Below are positions 1 through 5,988 of a stretch of DNA of 8,720 nucleotides, piece after piece. The translations under genes and the position numbers were made by a program. The notes under the pieces were generated by a model. That model saw only the letters and a list, made by a program, of their open reading frames with translations, had not been told where the DNA came from and made no database searches. Source of the DNA: Lachnospiraceae bacterium UBA4381 (GTDB lineage: Bacteria > Bacillota > Clostridia > Lachnospirales > Lachnospiraceae); assembly GCA_002391105.1 (NCBI GenBank), contig DGRT01000090.1, forward strand, positions 14,349-23,068, in the 5' to 3' direction. Position 1 is the first letter of the stretch, and each line of letters begins with the position of its first letter.

Positions 1-2
1 AT

Positions 3-29
3 GTGACAAGGTGCCTGTCCCCTTGTCAC
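3..29 (+). repeat. REP-like palindromic element, copy 1 (perfect)
   Basis: A 27-bp element with arms GTGACAAGG and CCTTGTCAC (a perfect 9-bp stem) around a 9-nt loop, TGCCTGTCC. The same element recurs at 2057-2083, 2089-2115 and 2188-2214 in the same orientation, judged by the loop. It resembles the REP-type palindromes that are often mobilised by RAYT/IS200-like transposases; no such transposase is in the window. It lies upstream of the promoter of the surface-protein gene and could also end transcription arriving from the left. Confidence 0.85.
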
Positions 30-80
30 CTAAAGATTCAAAATATCATCCATTAAGACAGTGTAAAAAGAGTTTTTAGA

Positions 81-89
81 TGTTATAAT
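81..89 (+). promoter_or_regulatory. Extended -10 promoter for the surface-protein gene
   Basis: TGTTATAAT is an exact extended -10 box (TGn followed by TATAAT at 84-89). No good -35 hexamer lies 16-18 bp upstream, which is common for extended -10 promoters. Transcription would start near 96 and leave a leader of about 100 nt before the ATG at 197. I recognised no riboswitch in that leader. Confidence 0.5.
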
Positions 90-181
90 AAACATTGATA
101 TGTCTTCAAATCGATGTGTTTAGGCAAAACGGACGATATGTTCTGCGAAGCATACAGCGTGATTGGTTCATTTTATGGTTG

Positions 182-189
182 AAAGGAGG
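182..189 (+). promoter_or_regulatory. Ribosome binding site that fixes the start at 197
   Basis: AAAGGAGG lies 7 nt before the ATG at 197. The same frame is open from an ATG at 95, but that start has no comparable site and would put 34 residues in front of the signal peptide. The start at 197 is therefore preferred. Confidence 0.85.
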
Positions 190-196
190 ATACAGG

Positions 197-2056
197 ATGA
201 GGTTTAAGAATAATAAGAGCAGGTTGGTTTTGGTACTTGTTATGCTAATGCTTGTTGGCATTTTAGCACCTGTCAAGGGGGGAGTATATGCTGCTGATAC
301 GATAGAAATCAAGTTCGATTTATCCGATTCTGCATGTTCAGTAAAGTATAATGGAAAGGTATATCATAATGAAGATACAGTTATGGTTCCTGCTGATCAG
401 GAGGTTACATTTTTTGCAGAACCTAATTCGGGATATGAAATATGTTTCTGGAGGGTAGATAGTAGTGTAGAGGAGGTTACAAGTAAGTTTACTTTTAAAC
501 CGGAGAATTATGCTGGGGCGGATAAGCTTAGTATTGGTGTTTACGCAGAATTAGTGGATGAAAGTAGGACTGAGTATAAACTGGAAATGGATGATATAAC
601 CTTTGAATCACTTTCAAAGGGATATGGCTATATAAATGGAATGAATTTAAATATAAAAAATGCAGCTAGTGTTGATAAAGGTGTGATTTTAAGGTTTTCA
701 AAGGGAAATGCTAAGTTATCCGGCGATAATCCGGATGCTTTTAAAATAAATTATGAATATAATTGCCTTGTTTTATATGCGGGAAATGAAGCTGCATCCT
801 TTATCAAGGTTGTTCCTAAAGATGGTCTTCCTGTTGGCAGCTATAACGCAGTTCTTGAACTTACGGATATTACAGGGAAAGCTACTGCCACAGCAAAGAT
901 TTCATTTACAGTTGTATCTAATATTTCGATAACAACAGGTATTTATGATGGCAACGGTACTGTATCGGAAGGTGGAGTTTATGACGAAGGGGAAAATGTT
1001 ACAGTTAAAGCAACACCTGCTGATGGATATTATTTCTATGCATGGATGAATGTTGATACAGGAGAAGAGCTTAGTACATATGAAACTTACACCTTTAAGG
1101 CTGAAAAGCCGATAAATCTTGGAGCATTTTTTAGAGTGATTGAATATGTTTATATTACCGCTGACTGTGATAAAACCATGGGTACAGTTTCCGGTGGCGG
1201 AAAGTTTCTGAGTGGAAAGGATTTTACACTGACAGCAACTCCGAAGCAGGGATACAAATTCATGCACTGGGAAACTATAAGCGGAGATGTAGTTGGTTAC
1301 GAACCAAGTATTAATCTTTTTGCCAATTATGATGAGGATTATATAGCTGTTTTCGATGATGCATCAAAGTCGGTTGTTTCGATTGAAAATGCAGATGTCA
1401 GTGGAATACCTGAAAGTACACCTTATAGCGGAGCGGAGCTAAAGCCTCTTCCGGTAGTAACAATGAATGGTCAGACACTTAGTAGTGGAAGTGATTATGA
1501 GGTAAAGTATTCCAACAATAAGGAAGTTGGAACAGCTACAGTGATAATTACCGGTCGTGGTAATTACAGCGGAGAGATAAGAATAAACTTTAGTATTACA
1601 GAAAGCAGCAATACAGCGATTGATAATAACGCTATAAAGGACAATAGTCAGAAGGACAGCGGTTCTGCTGACAGAAGATATTCAAATGAATGGGTAAATG
1701 GTCTATGGTATAATGGCGATGGAACCCAGACCTACGAGGGAAGACTGGAATGGAAATCTAATGAAACAGGCTGGTGGATAGAGGACACCTCCGGCTGGTA
1801 TCCGGTTTCCCAGTGGCAGAAGATTGATGGCAAGTGGTACTATTTTACTGCAAGTGGTTACATGGACTACTCTGAGTATAGAGACGGCTGCTGGCTGAAT
1901 GCGGATGGAAGTATGGATGAGGCATATACAGGCGGAACCTGGAAGAGTGATGCAACCGGCTGGTGGTATGAGGATAATGGCTGGTATCCGGTATCGCAGT
2001 ATCTATGGATAGATGGAACCAATTACTACTTTGGAGCGGATGGTTACTGGCAGTAG
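197..2056 (+). CDS. Secreted modular surface protein with InlB-like repeats and C-terminal wall-binding repeats
   Basis: A 619-residue exported protein. Residues 1-33 form a Sec signal peptide: basic start MRFKNNKSR, a hydrophobic core at about 10-25, and a likely cut near VYAA-DT. Residues about 60-120 are a beta-rich module related to the later repeats. Residues 120-242 are an unassigned beta-rich region. Two divergent InlB B-repeat-like modules follow (about 245-315 and 318-388), each with a GTVS-GG start and a TATP/KATP-x2-GY-F-W core. An Ig-like module spans about 398-468 (PYSGAELKP, YSNNKEVGTATVIITGRGNYSG). Residues 470-495 are a polar linker. Residues 497-619 are aromatic wall-binding repeats (TGWW-ED, GWYPVSQW, IDGKWYYF, GADGYWQ). 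No LPXTG anchor is present, so attachment is probably non-covalent through the C-terminal repeats. The domain layout suggests adhesion or surface scaffolding, but no enzyme or ligand can be assigned. It is monocistronic with its own promoter and terminator. Confidence 0.85.
   Translation: MRFKNNKSRLVLVLVMLMLVGILAPVKGGVYAADTIEIKFDLSDSACSVKYNGKVYHNEDTVMVPADQEVTFFAEPNSGYEICFWRVDSSVEEVTSKFTFKPENYAGADKLSIGVYAELVDESRTEYKLEMDDITFESLSKGYGYINGMNLNIKNAASVDKGVILRFSKGNAKLSGDNPDAFKINYEYNCLVLYAGNEAASFIKVVPKDGLPVGSYNAVLELTDITGKATATAKISFTVVSNISITTGIYDGNGTVSEGGVYDEGENVTVKATPADGYYFYAWMNVDTGEELSTYETYTFKAEKPINLGAFFRVIEYVYITADCDKTMGTVSGGGKFLSGKDFTLTATPKQGYKFMHWETISGDVVGYEPSINLFANYDEDYIAVFDDASKSVVSIENADVSGIPESTPYSGAELKPLPVVTMNGQTLSSGSDYEVKYSNNKEVGTATVIITGRGNYSGEIRINFSITESSNTAIDNNAIKDNSQKDSGSADRRYSNEWVNGLWYNGDGTQTYEGRLEWKSNETGWWIEDTSGWYPVSQWQKIDGKWYYFTASGYMDYSEYRDGCWLNADGSMDEAYTGGTWKSDATGWWYEDNGWYPVSQYLWIDGTNYYFGADGYWQ
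1751..2002 (+). repeat. Duplicated wall-binding unit inside the surface-protein gene
   Basis: Two copies of one unit are visible: codons 519-540 (1751-1816) and codons 582-602 (1940-2002). Both read WKS-x2-TGWW-x-ED followed by GWYPVSQ. The second copy is one residue shorter (NG in place of TSG) and ends in QY instead of QW. Between them lies a linking segment with the YRDGCWLNADGS motif. The pattern is the normal repeat architecture of this type of wall-binding domain. Confidence 0.75.
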
Positions 2057-2083
2057 GTGACAAGGTGCCTGTCCCCCTGTCAC
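2057..2083 (+). repeat. REP-like palindromic element, copy 2
   Basis: Same 27-bp element as at 3-29, with one base changed in the right arm (CCCTGTCAC for CCTTGTCAC), which puts one mismatch in the stem. It begins at the first base after the TAG stop of the surface-protein gene, with no spacer. Confidence 0.85.
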
Positions 2084-2088
2084 AGTTG

Positions 2089-2115
2089 GTGACAAGGTGC
2101 CTGTCCCCCTGTCAC
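2089..2115 (+). repeat. REP-like palindromic element, copy 3
   Basis: Identical to copy 2, including the CCCTGTCAC right arm, and separated from it by only 5 nt. Sharing the same variant base suggests that copies 2 and 3 arose by local tandem duplication. Confidence 0.85.
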
Positions 2116-2124
2116 GGTTTATTG

Positions 2125-2166
2125 AATGTGCTGGATTTGATTATAAGGCAAATCCGGCACATTTTT
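2125..2166 (+). terminator. Intrinsic terminator of the surface-protein gene
   Basis: Left arm TGTGCTGGATTT (2127-2138) pairs with right arm AAATCCGGCACA (2150-2161): a 12-bp stem with one G-U pair, 11-nt loop, followed by TTTTT (2162-2166). The A bases at 2125-2126 can extend the stem into the T tract. It lies about 70 nt after the stop codon, between REP-like copies 3 and 4. Confidence 0.85.
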
Positions 2167-2187
2167 AATGTTATAGCTAAAAATATG

Positions 2188-2214
2188 GTGACAAGGTGCC
2201 TGTCCCCTTGTCAC
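2188..2214 (+). repeat. REP-like palindromic element, copy 4 (perfect)
   Basis: Identical to copy 1 (perfect 9-bp arms, loop TGCCTGTCC). It is followed by ATTTTA, so it could act as a weak secondary terminator. It lies 72 nt after copy 3, with the intrinsic terminator in between. Confidence 0.85.
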
Positions 2215-2236
2215 ATTTTAGCCTGCTGGTTCATTG

Positions 2237-2266
2237 TTTATAAAATAATCCGAGTTAAATTATAAT
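2237..2266 (+). promoter_or_regulatory. Candidate distal promoter of recQ-dprA
   Basis: A perfect TATAAT at 2261-2266 is preceded, with an 18-bp spacer, by TTTATA (2237-2242; 4 of 6 to the -35 consensus). It would give a leader of roughly 105 nt. The region is AT-rich, so chance matches are likely. Confidence 0.3.
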
Positions 2267-2288
2267 CAAAGTAAGAAATCAAATATAG

Positions 2289-2315
2289 CAGAACCAAACA
2301 GAACAAAAACAGAAC
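2289..2315 (+). repeat. Three CAGAAC repeats at helical spacing upstream of recQ
   Basis: CAGAAC occurs at 2289-2294, 2299-2304 and 2310-2315, with start-to-start distances of 10 and 11 bp, about one DNA turn. The array ends where the -35 box of the proximal -10 element (2339-2344) would lie. This could be a regulator site on one face of the helix, or simple A-rich sequence. Confidence 0.35.
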
Positions 2316-2338
2316 ACAAGATATTTTATTTTACGTCT

Positions 2339-2344
2339 TATAAT
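2339..2344 (+). promoter_or_regulatory. Candidate proximal -10 box of recQ-dprA
   Basis: A perfect TATAAT about 36 bp before the ATG, giving a transcript start near 2351 and a short leader of about 30 nt. The expected -35 position reads ACAAGA (17-bp spacer), unlike the consensus, so this promoter would be weak or activator-dependent. Confidence 0.35.
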
Positions 2345-2364
2345 TGTCTCTGTGGTATATTTAT

Positions 2365-2371
2365 GAAAGGG
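2365..2371 (+). promoter_or_regulatory. Ribosome binding site that fixes the recQ start at 2380
   Basis: GAAAGGG lies 8 nt before the ATG at 2380. The frame is open from a TTG at 2344, but no ribosome site precedes it and the 12 extra residues do not belong to the family's N-terminus. Confidence 0.65.
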
Positions 2372-2379
2372 ATTATTTT

Positions 2380-4479
2380 ATGGATTATTTGAGATTGCTT
2401 AGAGAGATGCTCGGTAAAGAGGATGCAGAGTTCAGAGAAGGTCAGTTGGAAGCTATTGAAAGAGTGCTTGCCGGAAAGAGAACTCTTGTAGTTGAGAGAA
2501 CAGGGTGGGGTAAGAGTATAGTTTATTTTCTTGCCACCAGGCTTCTACGTGATATGGGAAAGGGTATGACACTTATAGTAAGTCCGCTGATTTCCCTGAT
2601 GAATGATCAGATACAGCATGCTGAACAGATGGGGATAAAGGTAAGAACCATTAGCTCATATAATGAGGATATGCATGATGAAATATATGATCAGATAAGT
2701 AGAGAAAATGAAGTCGATGCCCTTCTTATTTCACCGGAAAGACTTGCTAATCCCAGATTCAGGGAGCTTCTTCTTAATCTTACAGACAGTATAGGTTTCT
2801 TTGTTGTCGATGAGGCGCATTGCATATCTGACTGGGGGCATGATTTCAGACCGGATTACAGAAGAATAGTAGAGATAATCAACAATCTTCCATCCGATAT
2901 TCCTATTCTTGCTACTACCGCTACAGCTAATAACAGAGTTGTAGAGGATGTGCAGGAGCAGATAGCCGGACTGGAGGTTATAAGGGGAACACTGCTTCGT
3001 GAATCTCTTGCACTTCAGACTATAAAAATGAATACATTTGCTGAAAAGCTTGCATGGATTGGAAAGAATATTGACAAGTTTGGCGGTTCTGGAATTATAT
3101 ACTGTAATACTGTGGCACATGCTGAGCTTGTGGATAGATATCTTAGATCTATCGGTAAGCGTACAGCAGTATATACAGGAAAGCTAAATGCAGAGGAAAG
3201 AGATGAAGTAATCGAGGGCTTTAAGGGAACTGAGGATACTCCTGCCTGCACCGATACCATTGTTGCTACAACTGCGCTTGGGATGGGATTTGATATGCCG
3301 GATCTTAAGTACGTGATTCATTTTGAGAAGCCTGGAAATGTAATATCGTATTATCAGCAGATAGGCAGAGCAGGAAGAGAGATAGATACAGCGTATGCAG
3401 TACTTCTTTATAATGAGAAGGATGACGAGGTAAACAGATTTTTTATAGATAGGGCTTTTCCTGAAGATAATCTGATGGATGAAATCATTCAGGCGACTGT
3501 AACAAATCAGGATACCGGTATGTCCATGATGGAATATGAGTACTACGTAAATGCCAAACAGAGTGATATAAAAGGTGCTCTTAAGTTTCTGGAGGTAGAG
3601 GGAGATTTATATAAAGAGGGAAATAAGTATTACAAGACACCAAGACCTTGGAAGGTCGATCATGAGAGAGCAGAAAGAATAACGGCAAGAAGGTATATGG
3701 AGCTTGATCAGCTAAATGAATTCGTGCAGACGGACAGATGCTACATGGAGTACATAGCTAAGCTTCTTGATGATGAAAGTGCCTGCAAGTGTGGAAAGTG
3801 CAGTAATTGTATTGGCAGAGACATACTGGACTTTGAAGAAGTTACAATGGAGGAAGCTGAGGCGGCTGAGGAATTTATTCATAGAGATACAGATGTGATT
3901 CTTCCTCGCAGGAAATGGCCCAATGTTTCGGAGGTCAAGCAGCTTCTGTCTATATCTAATAGCAATATTCCTGCTGAATATCAGCTTGGTGAAGGCGTGT
4001 GCCTGAGCAGATATGGAAATGAGGGCTATGGTGCTAAGGTTCAGAGAGGAAAATACAGAGATGGAAGCTTTTCAGATGAATTGGTAGAAGCATCAGTCGA
4101 TTTGCTACGCCGGTTTATTCAGGATAATTCTATAACATGGATAGCATACATCCCTTCTTTGAATCATCCGGAGCTTGTCAGGTCCTTTGCAGAGAGACTT
4201 TCTTCTAAGCTTGGAATACCATGTAAGAATGCTCTTGTGAAGACAGAACCGGGAAGACAGCAGAAGGAATATAATAATAGCTTTTTCCAGTTCTTAAATG
4301 CTTATAATACATTTGACGTAAATGAAAATGAGATTTATGATGGAAATGTTCTTCTTGTTGATGATATGGTGGATTCAAGATGGACACTTACAGTATGTGG
4401 TTATAAGCTTATGAAGAAGGGCAGTGGAAGGGTATATCCGTTTGCACTTGCCAATACTTCAGGAAACAGGAGCGAATAG
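2380..4479 (+). CDS. recQ: RecQ-family ATP-dependent DNA helicase fused to a C-terminal phosphoribosyltransferase domain
   Basis: A 699-residue cytoplasmic protein. The helicase core runs from about 1 to 350: an N-terminal FREGQLEAI motif 0-like segment, Walker A TGWGKS (41-46), DEAH box (144-147) followed by CISDWGHDFRPDY, ATTATA (178-183), TTALGMGFDMPD (298-309) and QQIGRAGR with arginine finger (326-333). A RecQ zinc site follows: C454, C471, C474, C477. The usual HRDC domain is absent. Instead, residues about 510-699 form a ComF-like PRTase domain with the PRPP-loop motif VLLVDDMVDSRWT (657-669). Family knowledge predicts 3'-to-5' unwinding of branched DNA; the PRTase role is unknown. Walker A has W where the usual form is TGGGKS. 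dprA starts 1 bp after the stop, so the two are probably translationally coupled and act together. Helicase assignment is very secure; the PRTase domain is secure by motif and position. Confidence 0.93.
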   Translation: MDYLRLLREMLGKEDAEFREGQLEAIERVLAGKRTLVVERTGWGKSIVYFLATRLLRDMGKGMTLIVSPLISLMNDQIQHAEQMGIKVRTISSYNEDMHDEIYDQISRENEVDALLISPERLANPRFRELLLNLTDSIGFFVVDEAHCISDWGHDFRPDYRRIVEIINNLPSDIPILATTATANNRVVEDVQEQIAGLEVIRGTLLRESLALQTIKMNTFAEKLAWIGKNIDKFGGSGIIYCNTVAHAELVDRYLRSIGKRTAVYTGKLNAEERDEVIEGFKGTEDTPACTDTIVATTALGMGFDMPDLKYVIHFEKPGNVISYYQQIGRAGREIDTAYAVLLYNEKDDEVNRFFIDRAFPEDNLMDEIIQATVTNQDTGMSMMEYEYYVNAKQSDIKGALKFLEVEGDLYKEGNKYYKTPRPWKVDHERAERITARRYMELDQLNEFVQTDRCYMEYIAKLLDDESACKCGKCSNCIGRDILDFEEVTMEEAEAAEEFIHRDTDVILPRRKWPNVSEVKQLLSISNSNIPAEYQLGEGVCLSRYGNEGYGAKVQRGKYRDGSFSDELVEASVDLLRRFIQDNSITWIAYIPSLNHPELVRSFAERLSSKLGIPCKNALVKTEPGRQQKEYNNSFFQFLNAYNTFDVNENEIYDGNVLLVDDMVDSRWTLTVCGYKLMKKGSGRVYPFALANTSGNRSE

Positions 4480-4480
4480 C

Positions 4481-5653
4481 ATGCAGCTTTCAGATAATGA
4501 AATCAGTATATTATTGCTTTGTACAGATGTTGGTCTCGGAAAGGGGGGAGCGGCTCCTCTTACACAGGCCGAGTGGACCGGGGTGTATAATGCCCTGATT
4601 AGTTCAGGACTTGAACCTCAGGATATTCTTCATGATAGTTCTGGTAATAATCTGAGAACACTTGGGTATGATGATGAATTTATACTCAGAGTTAAGATGC
4701 TTATGGATAGAAGCATGCAGATGTCACTAGGATTGGAGACACTGTCTAAGGACGGTATCAATTTAATAACCATAATGGATGCCCGATACCCCTTGCTTTT
4801 TAGAAAAAAACTAAAGGATAAGACGCCACCGGTACTATACTATATTGGTGATATTAGTCATGCAAATAAGATTGGTATAGGAATAGTAGGTTCCAGAAAT
4901 GTAAGTGATGAAGGTGCTGATTTTGCAAGGAGGCTTGCAAAGCAGGCGGCTAAGGAAAAACTGGTCGTTTATTCTGGAGGGGCAAGAGGAGTTGATAGTA
5001 TTTCTGAATATGCTACGCTCAGTTCAGGTGGGATAGCTGTCGAGTATGTGGCTGATTCCATGTATAAGAAGATGAAGAGTTCTGATGCTACCAGAGCGAT
5101 TATGGATAACAGATTACTTATGATCAGTGATATGAATCCCAGAGTTGGGTTTATTGCCTGGAGAGCAATGAATCGGAATAAGTATATATATATATCATCT
5201 TATGGTACATTTGTGGTCGATTCTGATTATAAAAAAGGCGGAACCTGGACCGGGGCGAAGGAAGCTTTATCCAAGGAATATTCTAAGGTATTTGTCAGAG
5301 TAAATGATAACAGTCAAGGTAATTCAGAACTGATCAGGCTTGGTGGAATAGCTTATCCGGAGGTAAGAGATGGTCTCAAGGATGAGATAATGAAAGCCGG
5401 AACTGTGAATGACTCAGGTAGTTCAAATGGCTCAGCAGGTTTGGGCAGTTCGAGTAATTCCGATGGCTCAGCAGGCACGGGCAGTTCAAGTAATTCTGAT
5501 GGCTCAGCAGGCACGGACAGTTCGAGTAATTCTGATGGCTCAGTAGGTACGGACAGATCTAATAATATAAATTATTCAGATGGTTTGGGTAAAACAAACG
5601 GCTCAGGTATTGTTCAAAATACGCAGATGTCGATATTTGATTATAAAGATTAG
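4481..5653 (+). CDS. dprA: DprA/Smf-family DNA-processing protein with repeat linker and clamp-motif-like tail
   Basis: A 390-residue protein. Residues 1-90 are an N-terminal region with short helices. The DprA Rossmann domain spans about 95-300: YPLLFRKKL and PPVLYYIGD (103-124), GSRN (137-140), SGGARGVD (165-172), and KGGTWTGAKEAL (252-262) where housekeeping DprA usually has an SG-x-TA motif. Residues about 310-375 are Ser/Gly/Asn/Asp-rich, with four 12-residue repeats (GSAGTGSSSNSD type), and are probably disordered. The C-terminus carries QMSIF (382-386), like the bacterial beta-clamp motif QLSLF. DprA proteins bind single-stranded DNA and load RecA in transformation. This copy differs in its GG-TWTGA motif and tail, and lies beside a RecQ-PRTase rather than in the usual topA neighbourhood, so a specialised role is likely. 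The start at ATG 4481 has AGGAG (4468-4472) 8 nt upstream; an in-frame ATG at 4424 would overlap recQ. Confidence 0.85.
   Translation: MQLSDNEISILLLCTDVGLGKGGAAPLTQAEWTGVYNALISSGLEPQDILHDSSGNNLRTLGYDDEFILRVKMLMDRSMQMSLGLETLSKDGINLITIMDARYPLLFRKKLKDKTPPVLYYIGDISHANKIGIGIVGSRNVSDEGADFARRLAKQAAKEKLVVYSGGARGVDSISEYATLSSGGIAVEYVADSMYKKMKSSDATRAIMDNRLLMISDMNPRVGFIAWRAMNRNKYIYISSYGTFVVDSDYKKGGTWTGAKEALSKEYSKVFVRVNDNSQGNSELIRLGGIAYPEVRDGLKDEIMKAGTVNDSGSSNGSAGLGSSSNSDGSAGTGSSSNSDGSAGTDSSSNSDGSVGTDRSNNINYSDGLGKTNGSGIVQNTQMSIFDYKD
5429..5572 (+). repeat. Four tandem 36-bp repeats in the 3' part of dprA
   Basis: Units at 5429-5464, 5465-5500, 5501-5536 and 5537-5572 encode GSAGLGSSSNSD, GSAGTGSSSNSD, GSAGTDSSSNSD and the degenerate GSVGTDRSNNIN. 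The first three are near-identical at the DNA level and in frame, so copy number could change by slippage without breaking the reading frame. Confidence 0.9.
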
Positions 5654-5660
5654 ATAGTAA

Positions 5661-5696
5661 TGTGGCAAAGAGGCTGGGCTTCTTTGTCACATTTTT
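5661..5696 (+). terminator. Intrinsic terminator of recQ-dprA
   Basis: Left arm TGTGGCAAAGA (5661-5671) pairs with right arm TCTTTGTCACA (5681-5691), an 11-bp stem with one G-U pair that can extend by two pairs into the loop, followed by TTTTT (5692-5696). It starts 7 nt after the dprA stop. The arms resemble those of the REP-like elements at 3-29 and 2057-2214. Confidence 0.9.
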
Positions 5697-5699
5697 CTG

Positions 5700-5728
5700 T
5701 TGTCTTAATATAAGGTTTTTGATAAAAT
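5700..5728 (+). promoter_or_regulatory. Promoter of the por operon
   Basis: TTGTCT (5700-5705, 4 of 6 to consensus), a 17-bp spacer and TAAAAT (5723-5728, 5 of 6), with TG at 5720-5721 making an extended -10. It lies directly after the T tract of the recQ-dprA terminator. The predicted transcript start is near 5735, about 250 nt before porC. Confidence 0.55.
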
Positions 5729-5734
5729 AAGGGA

Positions 5735-5988
5735 CGATTGCGCCAATTATCTAAGGTTTGCAGCTAATCTGAGGTAGTATATTGCGAAAGCGGATTATAA
5801 AACCGGAATAGTAAAAGCAGAACTAATAATGGCAGAACTAACATCTTATAAAGGGAAAACGGATATACCTTAACAGGATAAAGGCATCAAACATAGCTTG
5901 GTGCCGGCATCATATTATCAATTTGTGACGACAGCCATACAAATAGTGTGGCTTATATTTATGGAGGATAAATAGTAAGGAGTAAGTC
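5735..5988 (+). other. Long untranslated leader of the por operon with two hairpins
   Basis: About 250 nt without a credible gene. Hairpin 1: GGCATCAA (5883-5890) pairs with TTGGTGCC (5898-5905) around a 7-nt loop, with one G-U pair. Hairpin 2: AGCCATAC (5933-5940) pairs with GTGTGGCT (5946-5953) around AAATA, about 24 nt upstream of the ribosome site. A 14-codon ATG frame at 5830 has no ribosome site. I could not match the leader to a known riboswitch. It may be a regulatory leader or a plain untranslated region. Confidence 0.4.

Larger units (their letters stand above)
2057..2379. other. Intergenic region, 323 bp, no gene
   Basis: No credible coding sequence. An open frame spanning 2005-2265 owes its length to the repeats and has no ribosome site or family resemblance. 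The region holds three REP-like palindromes, one intrinsic terminator, an A-rich stretch with three spaced CAGAAC motifs, and two candidate -10 boxes leading into the helicase gene. Confidence 0.8.

Noticed and set aside
95..196. Upstream start of the surface protein at ATG 95
   Set aside because: It would place 34 residues before a clear signal peptide, whose own ATG at 197 has a strong ribosome site. It would also put the start codon almost at the predicted transcript start.
902..1267. Antisense open frames, such as 902-1267, 2731-3120, 6480-6806 and 7594-7905 on the minus strand
   Set aside because: All lie inside well-supported + strand genes, encode no recognisable domain and are expected shadows of AT-rich coding sequence.
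2057..2214. Direct repeats that might be a short CRISPR array
   Set aside because: The gaps between the three copies are 5 and 72 nt rather than uniform, the units are strongly palindromic, another copy lies 2 kb away, and no cas gene is visible.
2005..2265. 86-residue open frame downstream of the surface-protein gene
   Set aside because: It overlaps the end of the surface gene and reads through the palindromic repeats and a terminator. It has no ribosome site and no recognisable protein character.
4424..4480. Earlier dprA start overlapping recQ
   Set aside because: There is no ribosome site before 4424, while AGGAG sits 8 nt before ATG 4481, just after the recQ stop region.
5830..5874. 14-codon ATG frame in the por leader as a leader peptide
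   Set aside because: It has no ribosome site and no run of regulatory codons.
5884..5910. T-box-like TTGGTGCCGGC in the por leader
   Set aside because: It only loosely resembles the T-box antiterminator core. No following terminator or specifier stem could be made out, and the bases are better explained by a simple hairpin.
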